13,194 nucleotides of DNA from CAYUNT01 sp964446285 (GTDB lineage Bacteria; Sumerlaeota; Sumerlaeia; SLMS01; CAYUNT01). The position numbers and the translations under genes are program-made. Positions 1 to 8,300 of the stretch are shown here, one piece after another. Below the pieces are notes generated by a model. That model was not told the origin of the DNA. It searched no databases and was given only the letters and a program-made list of their open reading frames with translations. The first letter of the stretch is position 1. The number at the start of each line of letters is the position of its first letter. Location: NCBI GenBank assembly GCA_964446285.1, contig CAYUNT010000131.1, positions 1 to 13,194 on the forward strand. The letters are read 5' to 3'.

Positions 1-2
1 AG

Positions 3-818
3 CCGATTCCGAGGTCTCATTCCCATAAAAGCCGCTTTTCGCTACACTCCAGTTACTTTATAAAAATGCACCGCTATCCGGATCGCTTGGAAGATGCCGC
101 GAAGACTTTATATGATGATCCATTCCGCCTGAATTCGCTGCCGGTATATCGAGCGCTGGGCATGGGACGCGCATACATCTTCTACTGTGTGGGACCAAAC
201 GGAGCGGATGACGGCGGAATGGGCGACGATTTGGTGTGGGCTGGGGGATGCGATGGACTGCCTTTATCTCCAGAGTTTTTTAAGTATAAGATGGAGAAAC
301 TTTTAGGGGGGGCAGGAAAAACAGGCGATCCCGCCGGGGGCGCAAAATTCAAAGGATTGGTCATCGGTTCTCCGGAGGATGCACCATTTTTGCTTGGCGA
401 TTGGAACGAATCCGAAAAGGCAATGCCGCCCGCCGGACCCAGTCCGGAATTTGAGTTTCCTTCGTATCGATGGACGGGCGGCGAATCGGGGATTCGGTGG
501 CTTGTCGATCCAAGGCGCTCCTATACACTTGTTGTAAGTTGTGCGGTTCCCCCCTGGCTGCAGGGAGGTGCGAGCGCAAGCGCAGGCGGGGACGACCCCG
601 AAATTCTGCTCAATGGCCGCCCTCTCATGAAAATGACGGGCACGGGGTGGCAACTGAAGAAAATCCCCATTCCGCCTGAACTTTTCGCGGGTCGTGACAC
701 CGCATATATAACTTTCAAAACCGCCACAAGGACATCCGCCGAACGCAATTCCAGTTCCACCGTCCCGCGAAACCTCGGGATTATGGTCAACTATGTGAAC
801 CTAATTGCGGGGGAATGA
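3..818 (+). CDS. Partial protein: pseudopilin-like tail plus beta-rich module
   Basis: The reading frame is open to the left edge, so the true start lies outside the window. The first in-window ATG (66) has no Shine-Dalgarno sequence. Counting from that ATG, residues 4-51 read YPDRLED, then DDPF (17-20), then YIFYCVGPNGADDGG (37-51). This order (YP..LE, DPF, YSVGPNG.DDGG) is typical of the C-terminal part of type II secretion/prepilin-like proteins of Planctomycetes-type bacteria. Residues of roughly 115-249 form a second segment rich in predicted beta strands and ending LGIMVNYVNLI. It resembles the jelly-roll or carbohydrate-binding-like modules attached to surface proteins, but I cannot assign a family. 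The role is unknown; a surface or envelope protein is an inference. The stop codon overlaps the ATG of the next frame (ATGA). The coding assignment is reasonably sure, the function is not. Confidence 0.65.
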   Translation, partial: PIPRSHSHKSRFSLHSSYFIKMHRYPDRLEDAAKTLYDDPFRLNSLPVYRALGMGRAYIFYCVGPNGADDGGMGDDLVWAGGCDGLPLSPEFFKYKMEKLLGGAGKTGDPAGGAKFKGLVIGSPEDAPFLLGDWNESEKAMPPAGPSPEFEFPSYRWTGGESGIRWLVDPRRSYTLVVSCAVPPWLQGGASASAGGDDPEILLNGRPLMKMTGTGWQLKKIPIPPELFAGRDTAYITFKTATRTSAERNSSSTVPRNLGIMVNYVNLIAGE

Positions 819-2179
819 GGCCCAGTCATTGCAGAAAATGTTTTCAACAAAATCCTATCGATACGGGGCGACACCGCGTGCATATTCAGGAATTTCCAAA
901 GATTTTGCGCTTGTTCTTTTCACGATCAAAGGAGCACGGCCATCCTGGCTTTGATTTGCGACCCCGACTGCAGACCGCATTTTTTGCCGTGGCGTTTCTG
1001 GCTCTCCTCGGCCTGGCGGGATGCGCGGGGGGCGGAGGGGAAATGCAGGCAGACAGCAAGCGGGCGTTCAACCAAGCGGTCAAGCCGCTGGACAGGCAAG
1101 CGGCAGCCCAGCCGGATTGGAGCGAAAGGCAACTCATGGAAAGCGCGTATATTCACCCGCGCGAGGTGGAACTTAAACTGACCTATTCGCTTCTTGGCAT
1201 CACCCCCCAAACGACAGATACCGTGACGATGTATGAGTTTTCCGAGGAACCGGTTTCGTGGAAGGCGCAGCGCCCAGTCGAAAAACCAGCGCTCTATCTC
1301 TACGTGGCGCGGCAGCGAGACTACGCCAATCAGCGCGGTGTCGAAACGCTCGAAGTCACGCCGCCGCCCGATGAAATCGTCTCGCGCGACATCGACGGAA
1401 ACATCATTGAGTTCTGGGATTTGTCCAAGGCGGCGGCGCGCGGCGGCGACATCGTCATCACGCGCCACATTCGATTCACGGCCTGGGAAACGGCGTTCGC
1501 GCTCGATCCAGACGCCGCCGCGGGCGAATACGACCGCGAGGACCCAACCTATAAATACTATACACGGACTCAGGAATTCCTCGAACAAACGCCCGAGGTG
1601 CGCGCGCTCGCCCGTCGGATCGTCGGCGCGGAAACGAATCCCCTGCGCCAGGCGCGGGCGATTTACACGTGGTGCATGGAGAACATCGACTATGTGTATC
1701 CGCCCGACCGCGGAATTCGCTGTTCGCTGCCGCGCCGGACGGGCGATTGCGGCGAATACAGCCTGATTTTCGCGGCGCTGTGCCGGTCGGTTGGGATCCC
1801 CGCGCGCGTCGTGAACGGGCATTGGTGCTGCAAGGCGAAGAAGAATTACCACGTCTGGAACGAGTTTTTCCTGCCGGGTTATGGGTGGATTCCGGCGGAC
1901 GCCACCGATGGGCGGATCAACAGAGACTCGCCCGGGAAACTCGCGGGCGGAGGCGATCCGATGTATTATTTCGGGCATCTCGACAGCGGACGCTTTATTT
2001 CGTCCAAGGGAACGTCGATTGCGCTTTATCCCCCGCCGCCGTGGCATGAGTGGGGCCTGGCCGACAAAAATAACGCCCCGATCTTCTTCCAAACCGCCGC
2101 GACGGTCTCCGCGGGCCTCACGATCGAAACCCAAAAAGCCACAATGGAAATCATCAAGGGCGATGATGTGATATGGTGA
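815..2179 (+). CDS. Lipoprotein with transglutaminase-like (papain-fold) domain
   Basis: Residue numbers use the ATG at 815. A hydrophobic stretch ends in a lipobox, LAGC, with the acceptor Cys at residue 70 (codon 1022-1024), so the product is probably a lipid-anchored envelope protein. Residues of about 290-365 carry the transglutaminase core: GDCGEYS with Cys312, YHVWNEF with His346, and PADAT with Asp362. All three catalytic positions of the superfamily are present. Such domains in bacteria act as proteases, amidases or cross-linking enzymes; the substrate cannot be told from sequence. The N-terminal 200 residues resemble the beta-rich segment that often precedes this domain. The start is doubtful: ATG 815 overlaps the previous stop, but it leaves 69 residues before the lipid Cys. 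TTG 956 would give a normal 22-residue lipoprotein signal (RPRLQT then a hydrophobic core) but lacks a well-spaced ribosome site; AAAGGAG at 928-934 is 21 bases away. Confidence 0.85.
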   Translation: MRPSHCRKCFQQNPIDTGRHRVHIQEFPKILRLFFSRSKEHGHPGFDLRPRLQTAFFAVAFLALLGLAGCAGGGGEMQADSKRAFNQAVKPLDRQAAAQPDWSERQLMESAYIHPREVELKLTYSLLGITPQTTDTVTMYEFSEEPVSWKAQRPVEKPALYLYVARQRDYANQRGVETLEVTPPPDEIVSRDIDGNIIEFWDLSKAAARGGDIVITRHIRFTAWETAFALDPDAAAGEYDREDPTYKYYTRTQEFLEQTPEVRALARRIVGAETNPLRQARAIYTWCMENIDYVYPPDRGIRCSLPRRTGDCGEYSLIFAALCRSVGIPARVVNGHWCCKAKKNYHVWNEFFLPGYGWIPADATDGRINRDSPGKLAGGGDPMYYFGHLDSGRFISSKGTSIALYPPPPWHEWGLADKNNAPIFFQTAATVSAGLTIETQKATMEIIKGDDVIW

Positions 2180-2205
2180 GACAGCCGATAGCATAGCCAT
2201 AAGTT

Positions 2206-2277
2206 TTGAATGGACCCGATTCTGCGTATAGAGTTAATCTGAACTAGATGGCCGCTCAAGAAGACGAAACAGAGCGG
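2206..2277 (+). promoter_or_regulatory. Possible promoter and operator-like inverted repeat before the ATPase gene
   Basis: The 134-bp gap before the ATPase ATG contains TTGAAT (2206-2211) and TATAGA (2227-2232), separated by 15 bases. These are partial matches to -35 and -10 boxes with a spacer shorter than usual. Downstream is a 6-bp inverted repeat, CCGCTC (2252-2257) and GAGCGG (2272-2277), with a 14-base spacer. The stretch is locally more AT-rich than the flanking lipoprotein gene. Both signals are weak and could be chance. Confidence 0.2.
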
Positions 2278-2313
2278 TGAGGGGCCGATAGATTACATTT
2301 GAGAGAATGGCTC

Positions 2314-3495
2314 ATGCTCCTAAAAAGCATTCAAATCCAAAATCTACTTTCTTATGGGCCTGATACGGAGCCGCTGGAGTTGCGGTCGCTCAATGTGTTG
2401 ATAGGCCCCAATGGTTCAGGGAAATCTAATTTTTTAGAAGCAATCGGATTACTGAAAGCGGCGCCAGAAAACCTGGCGGCGCCCGTCAAGGAATCCGGCG
2501 GAGTGCGCGAATGGCTGCACCAGTCCTCTAGCGCCGGAAAGTTGGCCAATACGGAAGCCAAAATAGAGGTAGTTGTGGATACCCCCAACTCCGCAACAGA
2601 CCTCAGGCATACAATATGGTTCACGGAGCATGGGCAGCGCTTCGAGGTGATTGACGAGACGGTCGCTTATAAGACAACACAGCCGGGAGATAAGGAACCA
2701 TATTTTTATTATAAGTTCCAGCGGGGCCATCCCGTCCTGAATGAGTTTACGGGCGACAGAGAGCAGAAACGTCAATTGCGCAGGGAAGAAATACTGCCGG
2801 AGCAGTCAATCCTATCACAGATCAAGGACCCGACCCGGTATCCGGAGTTGGGCCATCTTAGGCGGCAGTATTCACAGATTTCGATGATGCGTGATTGGGC
2901 ATTCGGGCGCTATGCCCCTCCCCGCCAGGCACAGAAGCTGGGCATGCCCAACGACTTCCTGGCTGATACCTGCGATAACCTGCCGCTTGTCCTTACCGAT
3001 ATTCTACCAGAAATTGAAGAGAACCTAGTTGAACAGCTAAAGGCTTTGTATCCGAGAATCAGCAGCGTTCATACGAAGACTTCCGGCGACCGCCTTCAGC
3101 TCTACTTCAAAGAAGGCAAACGGCTGATCCCCGCCACGCGGCTTTCTGATGGGACTTTGCGATACCTTTGCCTGCTGACCGTCCTCCTGCATCCCACTCC
3201 GCCGCCCCTCATCTGCATTGATGAGCCGGAATTGGGTCTCCATCCGGACGTTATCCCATCGCTCGCGGAACTGCTTATCGAAAGTTCATCCAGAATGCAG
3301 ATCATTGCAACAACGCATTCGGACCTTTTAGTCGATGCGCTTCACGAACAGCCGGAATCGGTCGTCACCGTCGAGGCGGCTCCGCAGGGCACTCAGATCA
3401 AACGGCTGGATGCCCAGGAATTGGCCGTGTGGCTCGATAAATACTCATTGGGTGAGCTCTGGACCCGGGGGGAGATTGGAGGCACCCGATGGTAA
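2314..3495 (+). CDS. AAA family ATPase (AAA_15/AAA_21, OLD/SMC-like), partner of DUF4276 protein
   Basis: A 393-residue ABC/SMC-type ATPase of the kind found in OLD-like and related defence systems. It opens with LLKSIQIQNLLSYG, the usual first strand of AAA_15/AAA_21 proteins. Walker A GPNGSGKS is at residues 31-38. An ABC-signature-like LSDGT is at 277-281, the Walker B acids are Asp303-Glu304 in CIDEPELGLHP, and a switch histidine is His335 in TTHSD. All ATP-hydrolysis elements are therefore intact. Residues of about 65-250 form the insert that replaces the coiled coil of larger SMC relatives. There is no TOPRIM domain at the C-terminus, unlike single-chain OLD; the next gene appears to supply it. 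The frame extends to a TTG at 2299, but ATG 2314, preceded by GAGAG, gives the family-typical N-terminus. A hand count of the 60-base row at 2341 gives 31 G/C, against 47 in the row at 8041 in the kinase gene, which fits an acquired cassette. Confidence 0.9.
   Translation: MLLKSIQIQNLLSYGPDTEPLELRSLNVLIGPNGSGKSNFLEAIGLLKAAPENLAAPVKESGGVREWLHQSSSAGKLANTEAKIEVVVDTPNSATDLRHTIWFTEHGQRFEVIDETVAYKTTQPGDKEPYFYYKFQRGHPVLNEFTGDREQKRQLRREEILPEQSILSQIKDPTRYPELGHLRRQYSQISMMRDWAFGRYAPPRQAQKLGMPNDFLADTCDNLPLVLTDILPEIEENLVEQLKALYPRISSVHTKTSGDRLQLYFKEGKRLIPATRLSDGTLRYLCLLTVLLHPTPPPLICIDEPELGLHPDVIPSLAELLIESSSRMQIIATTHSDLLVDALHEQPESVVTVEAAPQGTQIKRLDAQELAVWLDKYSLGELWTRGEIGGTRW
3478..3482 (+). promoter_or_regulatory. 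Ribosome binding site of the DUF4276 gene, inside the ATPase gene
   Basis: GGAGG lies six bases before the ATG at 3489 and within the last codons of the ATPase. It fixes the start of the second gene and implies coupled translation of the pair. Confidence 0.75.
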
Positions 3496-4115
3496 GCGAA
3501 GTGAAAGTATATTTTGAAGGTTGCCGCACCGGCGCTAATAGCCGGAAGGCGAAGATCGAAGCCAGAATGGCTTTCGAGAAATTAGCAATAAAACTTGGCC
3601 TGACCAACAAACCACGGTTTATCCCCTGTGGAAGCCGGAGCAGCGCCTTCGATGATTTTTGTTCGGCGCTTTCCGTGGCAAAAGAGGGAACGCTGCCATT
3701 GCTGCTTGTCGATAGTGAAGCTCCCGTGACGCATCCGACATGCTGGGAACACTTGAAAAACCGCCCAGGAGATGGTTGGGACAAGCCCGCTGGCGCCGAA
3801 GAAAAGCATGTTTATCTGATGGTCGAGTGCATGGAAAACTGGTTCATTGCCGACGCCAAGGCGCTGGAAAACTTCTATAAGAACGATGACTTCCTTCCGA
3901 AAAACATTCCCGCAAGAAAAGACGTGGAGCATATCGGCAAGGACGAAGTTTTCACAGCATTGGAGGCCGCCACGGCCCGGTGCAAACGCAAAGGTCAGTA
4001 TCACAAAGGCCGCCACTCATGGAAATTGCTTGCCTTGCTTGATCCGGAGACCATCTCCAAGAAAAGCCCTCACGCAAAACGATTTTTCGACTTTTTGAAG
4101 GAGCTTTGTTCCTAG
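3489..4115 (+). CDS. DUF4276 family protein (TOPRIM-like), partner of the upstream ATPase
   Basis: A 208-residue protein recognisable as DUF4276 by three segments: an N-terminal strand VKVYFEG with Glu10; LLLVDSEAP with Asp75 and Glu77; and VECMENWFIAD, followed by a C-terminal LL..LDPETI....PHA.RFFDFL. DUF4276 is regarded as a divergent TOPRIM fold. In that reading Glu10 is the general acid/base and Asp75-Ser-Glu77 takes the place of the DxD metal pair. The product is likely a metal-dependent nuclease or nuclease-like effector; this is family inference, not shown here. Its ATG overlaps the ATPase stop by 7 bp and has a strong ribosome site. Base composition is as low as that of the ATPase gene (31 G/C in the 60-base row at 3601). 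An ATPase plus separate TOPRIM protein parallels the AriA/AriB layout of PARIS, though AriB has a different TOPRIM family (DUF4435). Confidence 0.85.
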   Translation: MVSEVKVYFEGCRTGANSRKAKIEARMAFEKLAIKLGLTNKPRFIPCGSRSSAFDDFCSALSVAKEGTLPLLLVDSEAPVTHPTCWEHLKNRPGDGWDKPAGAEEKHVYLMVECMENWFIADAKALENFYKNDDFLPKNIPARKDVEHIGKDEVFTALEAATARCKRKGQYHKGRHSWKLLALLDPETISKKSPHAKRFFDFLKELCS

Positions 4116-4209
4116 GCGCAGTCGGCTTTTCCATTGGCCCAAATCCGCCGTGGATGCTTTTCTCAATTTGCGTGGGTGATTTTTCAGAAGCAGCATATTT
4201 TTCCAAACC

Positions 4210-4217
4210 AGGAAAGG
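4210..4217 (+). promoter_or_regulatory. Ribosome binding site of the PIG-L family gene
   Basis: AGGAAAGG sits seven bases before the ATG at 4225 and supports that start. The 109-bp gap from the DUF4276 stop, with its own ribosome site, suggests the deacetylase gene is not translationally coupled to the pair before it. Confidence 0.65.
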
Positions 4218-4224
4218 CAATCCC

Positions 4225-4974
4225 ATGCCTGCCAAGCGCGTGAAATCGAACAAGAAACTTCGCGTCCTCGTCACGGGGGCGCATATCGGCGATGCGGAAA
4301 TCGCCGGGGGATTGCTCGCGGCCAAATACGCCGCCGCCGGGCATGAGGTGGCGATGCTCCATCTGACCGCCGGCGAAAAAGGCAATCCGAACATGGACGC
4401 GGCCGTTTATCGCCGTCAGCGCGTTCGCGAGGCCGAGGCCGCCGCACGCAAACTCGGCGCGCGTGAATGTATTGTGCTCGATCATCCCGATGGCGAGCTC
4501 CAGGCAAACGAAGCCACCTTCTACGAAATGTGCGATCTGATCCGGCGCTTGCGGCCCGATATCGTGCTCGCGCACTGGCGCGGGTCGTTCCATCGCGATC
4601 ATCGCGCCGCGTATCAGATCGTCATGGAAGGCGGGTTTCTCGCGGCGCTGCCCGGCATCGTGCGCGAACGCCCGGCCCACCTCATCCGCGGCCTCTATTA
4701 CCTCGAAAACTGGGAGGACATGGAGGATTTTCATCCGGATTTGTGGGTGAATGTAAGCGAGGCGATGGACCGATGGGTCGAGGCTTGTTCGGAGCACGCG
4801 CTCCTGCGGGGCGAAATCGCATTCAACTATCTGCATTATTATCGCGGTCTGGCGGCCAAGCGCGGCGCGGAAGTGGGCGTGCGCTATGCCGTGGCCGTCA
4901 GCTTGCCGCCCATCTCGCGCAAACGCCGCGTGGATTTCCTGCCGGTCGAAACCGAGCCGGTGTTGATTTTTTAG
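4225..4974 (+). CDS. PIG-L/LmbE-family deacetylase-like protein with altered catalytic motif
   Basis: A 249-residue protein of the PIG-L (GlcNAc-PI de-N-acetylase/LmbE) superfamily, whose members remove N-acetyl groups from sugars using zinc. The family signature AHPDD.E near the N-terminus appears here as AHIGDAE (His20, Gly22, Asp23, Glu25). The second metal-binding block is FHRDHR (His123, Asp125, His126). LTAGEKG at about 52-58 and LVL-type strands around IVLDHPDGE also fit. The three expected zinc ligands (His20, Asp23, His126) are kept, but the Asp that acts as general base in the family is Gly22. Activity may therefore be changed, or another acid may substitute. No signal peptide is seen, so the protein is probably cytoplasmic. 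Length is normal for the family and the start is set by a good ribosome site. The substrate is unknown, and neighbouring genes do not suggest one. Confidence 0.85.
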   Translation: MPAKRVKSNKKLRVLVTGAHIGDAEIAGGLLAAKYAAAGHEVAMLHLTAGEKGNPNMDAAVYRRQRVREAEAAARKLGARECIVLDHPDGELQANEATFYEMCDLIRRLRPDIVLAHWRGSFHRDHRAAYQIVMEGGFLAALPGIVRERPAHLIRGLYYLENWEDMEDFHPDLWVNVSEAMDRWVEACSEHALLRGEIAFNYLHYYRGLAAKRGAEVGVRYAVAVSLPPISRKRRVDFLPVETEPVLIF

Positions 4975-5344
4975 CCCGGAAAGCAGATTTCTAGCCAAGA
5001 AAAACACGAAAACAACAAAAAGAGGAAATTTTTCCCAGAATCCAATTCACCTTCTTGGCGAATTGGATTCTGAGTGAAAGTCCTTTTATTTTGTGCATTT
5101 TCGTGCCTTTCGTGATCTCCTCTGCCGTTTTTGGCATTGGTCATTAATAATGGCATTGCCTGAACATCTCGGGAATGGGAATCTTGGGCTTGGAATGGTG
5201 GAATCCGCCGGAAATGGCTGGCCCAAATGTCTGTTTGGCCGCCGGCGGCCTGACTCCATTTCGTTCCGCATTCAGGTTTTCGGAAACATGCGGACGCAAC
5301 CGTTGGGACAACAATATAACCTCGATCCTGGCTGGGGAACTGCA
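4975..5344 (+). other. Intergenic region with palindromic element and repeated motifs
   Basis: This 370-bp gap separates the PIG-L gene from the kinase gene. It holds the palindromic element at 4995-5114 and four copies of GGAAT (5172, 5178, 5192, 5200). It also contains a perfect 14-bp GC-only palindrome at 5237-5250 (GGCCGCCGGCGGCC). The kinase reading frame stays open back to a GTG at 5093, but that part runs through the palindrome and shows no protein-like pattern. I see no convincing promoter. Confidence 0.6.
4995..5114. repeat. Long imperfect palindrome with perfect 13-bp inverted-repeat core
   Basis: The core is CAGAATCCAATTC (5036-5048), an 11-base loop, and its exact reverse complement (5060-5072). 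Outside the core the arms keep matching in blocks at nearly equal distance from the centre at 5054: AGGA (5023-5026) with TCCT (5081-5084), CAAAAA (5016-5021) with ATTTTG (5088-5093), CACGAAAA (5005-5012) with TTTTCGTG (5098-5105), and CAAGAAA (4996-5002) with TTTCGTG (5108-5114). A folded RNA would place this 20-60 bases after the PIG-L stop, so it could end transcription, but the layout looks more like a dispersed palindromic repeat. CACGAAA-rich intergenic repeats of this look are, from memory, common in some uncultured bacterial genomes. Confidence 0.75.
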
Positions 5345-8300
5345 ATGGCGGCTCATAGACCCATAAAGATACTGGCGGTTAAGCCTTGTGAAATTCAATC
5401 TGGCGGCAATACCGCCTCGGCGCTCAATGACGCCTTGAGCGACTGCTTGCGCCGTCCCCAAACAGGGCGTTTCGCGACGGTGTTTGTTCTTGTGGCGCTT
5501 TTGGGCTTTGTTCTAACGGGCGCCGCGCGCGCTCAGGATCAGGCAAAATACAAGATTGCGTGGGAAATGAAGACGGGGCTGGACATGGTGAACACCCCGC
5601 TGCTTGTGAACCTGACCAACACGCCCATGCCGGAAATCGTTCTGACGGATCGCAGCGGCCGGATTGAAATTCGAGACAGCGAATCGGGCAAATTGCTTTG
5701 CGCAAAAAAGGTTGCCGAAGCGGCGCTCACGTCTCCCGTGGCGGGCGATTTCCTCGGCGACAGCAGGCTCCACATCGCCGTGGCCACCAACGACGGAAGG
5801 GTGATTTTCCTCGACGGCGGAACGCTTGATCTAATCTCGGACGCGCAAGTAGCTCCGAACGTACAAATTACAGCGCAGCCGCTTGTGATCGACGCGCCCA
5901 ACATCGATCCCAAGCTATCGTCCAGGTCGGAGTTGGTGATCACGGACACTAGCGGAAATGTTCGCTGCTACTACCTCGATGATCGCGGGCTTGTGAAGAG
6001 GGCCTGGGAATCGGCCTGCGGAGCGCGCCCCATTCCGGCGGCGGCGGGCTTCGTTCGCACAAAGGAAATGCGCGATGTCGTCCTCGCCGCGGAAAATGAA
6101 ATCGTCATCCTCGAAGGCAGCACGGGCAAGGCATACAAACGCTACATTCGCGGCAAGTCCATCCGCGTAACGCCGGCGCTGGTCGATCTCGATGCCGATG
6201 GGCTGCAGGAAATTGTGCTGGCCGACGACGGCGCGGTCTGTGTGGTGAAATTCGACCAGACGGAACAGGCGATAAAATTCTTCTGGCCGGGCGATTTGCC
6301 CTGGTCCTCGCTTTCCGCCATGCCGAGCATTGACCCGATCGTCGTCCACAACCGCGGAGCCGAACCTTCGCTCCTGCTCGTCCAGGGAGCGGGAAACAGC
6401 GTATATTGTTTCTATCCGCTGGGAAAAACCTCGAAAGAGCGCGAGGTCTGGCAGAATCCGCCCATGCCCGGATCGGTGAAAACTTACCTTTCGGCCATTC
6501 CGCGCCAGGATCGTTCGCCGATCATCGCGTTTGGGGATGATAAAAAGAATATCTGGCTGATCGAAAGCGCCTCGGGAAAAAATCTGCTCGATCCGGCGAC
6601 AAATTCGCGGGCGTTTTCCTATGAAAAAGGGCCGTTTGAGAACCTCCTGGTGGCGGGCTGCGTGGACCCGGAGGGAAAGATCAGCCTGTGGGGCGCAACA
6701 GGAGGGCGGGCAACGCTTGTGCGCTTCGACCTCCAGCCAATAGTCCAGGGGCTATTGAGCACCCCTGGAAAAATTCTCTGGGGCGCCCGCGGCGGGAATG
6801 TCTGGCATACGGGAACCATTGATTTGGATTACCAAAACTGGGAAGCGGCGCGCCAGCAGAATCTGGAAAAAGTCCGCCAGGAAAAGGAAGACGCCTACAA
6901 AGCCGCAAGCAAAGCCTCGGAACACCAGGCGGCGCTGGCGGCGGCGCTGTGGCTCAAGCGCTACAATCCCTACGAACCGCTTTATGCCACGTATTACCGC
7001 ACGGCGTGGGTTCGCAAAAACCTCCTGATCCTGATTCTTTCGACGGCGCTTGGCATTCTCGTGGTGGGCTATACGTCATTCAAGTCGTTCCAACTGGGAC
7101 AGCGGACTTTGAGGCTCCGCAAGGCGGAATCGGCGCGCGCGGCCGGGCGGTTCGACGAAGCGGCGATGTGGTATGAGAAGGTGCGCGAGCAAGAGCCGAA
7201 AAACCCCAAAATCAACACGGCGCTTGCTCAAGTTTATATCGCGCAGAAAAACTACGGTTCGAGCAGCCTCCCCATTTACCAGGCGGCTTCCAAATCGAAT
7301 CCCGACGCGGCGGACCTGCTCCATGCCTTTGCCCATGCGCTGGCGCAGGTTCCCGAAACGAACGACGATGCGATGCAGGTCTATCAGAAGGCCGTCGTCA
7401 ATTCGCCCGAGCCGGAGTTAATGGAATATGCGCTTGGATGCTGCCACGCGGCGCGCAAGGAATGGAACGACGCGGCCAAGCATCTGCGGGCGGCTCTGCG
7501 CGGCGGATACCAGGACGACCGGGTGTATGCCTCGCTCTGCGATGTATATCTGGCGCTTGATTACCGCCAGGCCAAGGCCGTCCCGGTTTTCAAACAGCAA
7601 TACGCGCGCCGCGTCGGAGACCAGCGCTTCCTCGAAGCCTACCTCGATTCGTGCGCCGACGCCAAACTCTCTGACGCCGAAACTGAAGCGCTTTGCCGCC
7701 AGGTGATTGAAGGAAATTCGAATTACATCAACGCCTATTGCCTGATGACGCGCATCCGCCTGCAGCGCCACGACACCGACGGCGCGGCCCAGGCGATCGA
7801 TCAGGCGCTCCAGATCGATCCCGACCACGCGGACGCGCTCTTCCTGCGTTCGCAGGTGAATCTGATTGAAGGGCGCACGGATGAACGCGCCATCGACCAA
7901 TTCCTGCGGACGCTCGCGCATTATCCGAGCGACCGCGACATCCTGCGGACGGTTTCGCACGCCTTTGCGCGGGCGCAGCGCTATGACGCGACGGCCATCG
8001 ACATCTACAAGCGCGCGGCCGCCGAAAATCCAAACGATGCCCCGACGCTGCGGGCGCTGGCCGAGGTGGGCCGCCTGACGCGCGACCCGGCCATGACGAT
8101 CGACACCATCGAGCGCCTGGCGAACCTCGGGCAGATGAACAACGACCTGACGCTGCTGCTGGCGGCGGCTTATGTGGCCACCAATTGCGTGGACCCCAAG
8201 GTCGAGCGCGTGTTGCGCGACGCCCTCCGTATCCAGCCGGACAATCCGTCGTTTGCCATGCTGCTGGCTTATACGCTGTTGCAGCAGGATAAAACCGACG

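Noticed and set aside
819..1000. Possible frameshift between AAAGGAG at 928-934 and the lipoprotein signal peptide
   Set aside because: No start codon lies at the right spacing in any frame that would join the signal peptide by a single shift. An upstream ATG or a TTG start explains the data without an error.
926..2200. Long minus-strand open frame of 424 codons
   Set aside because: It is antisense to the transglutaminase gene, whose catalytic triad is intact. The antisense product has no recognisable pattern and is Arg-rich, as expected from GC-rich complementary sequence.
3952..5007. Minus-strand open frame of 351 codons
   Set aside because: It lies opposite the end of the DUF4276 gene and the whole PIG-L gene, both of which have clear family motifs and ribosome sites.
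5093..5344. N-terminal extension of the kinase from GTG 5093
   Set aside because: It starts inside the right arm of the palindromic element, has no ribosome site, and puts over 120 residues before the signal peptide.
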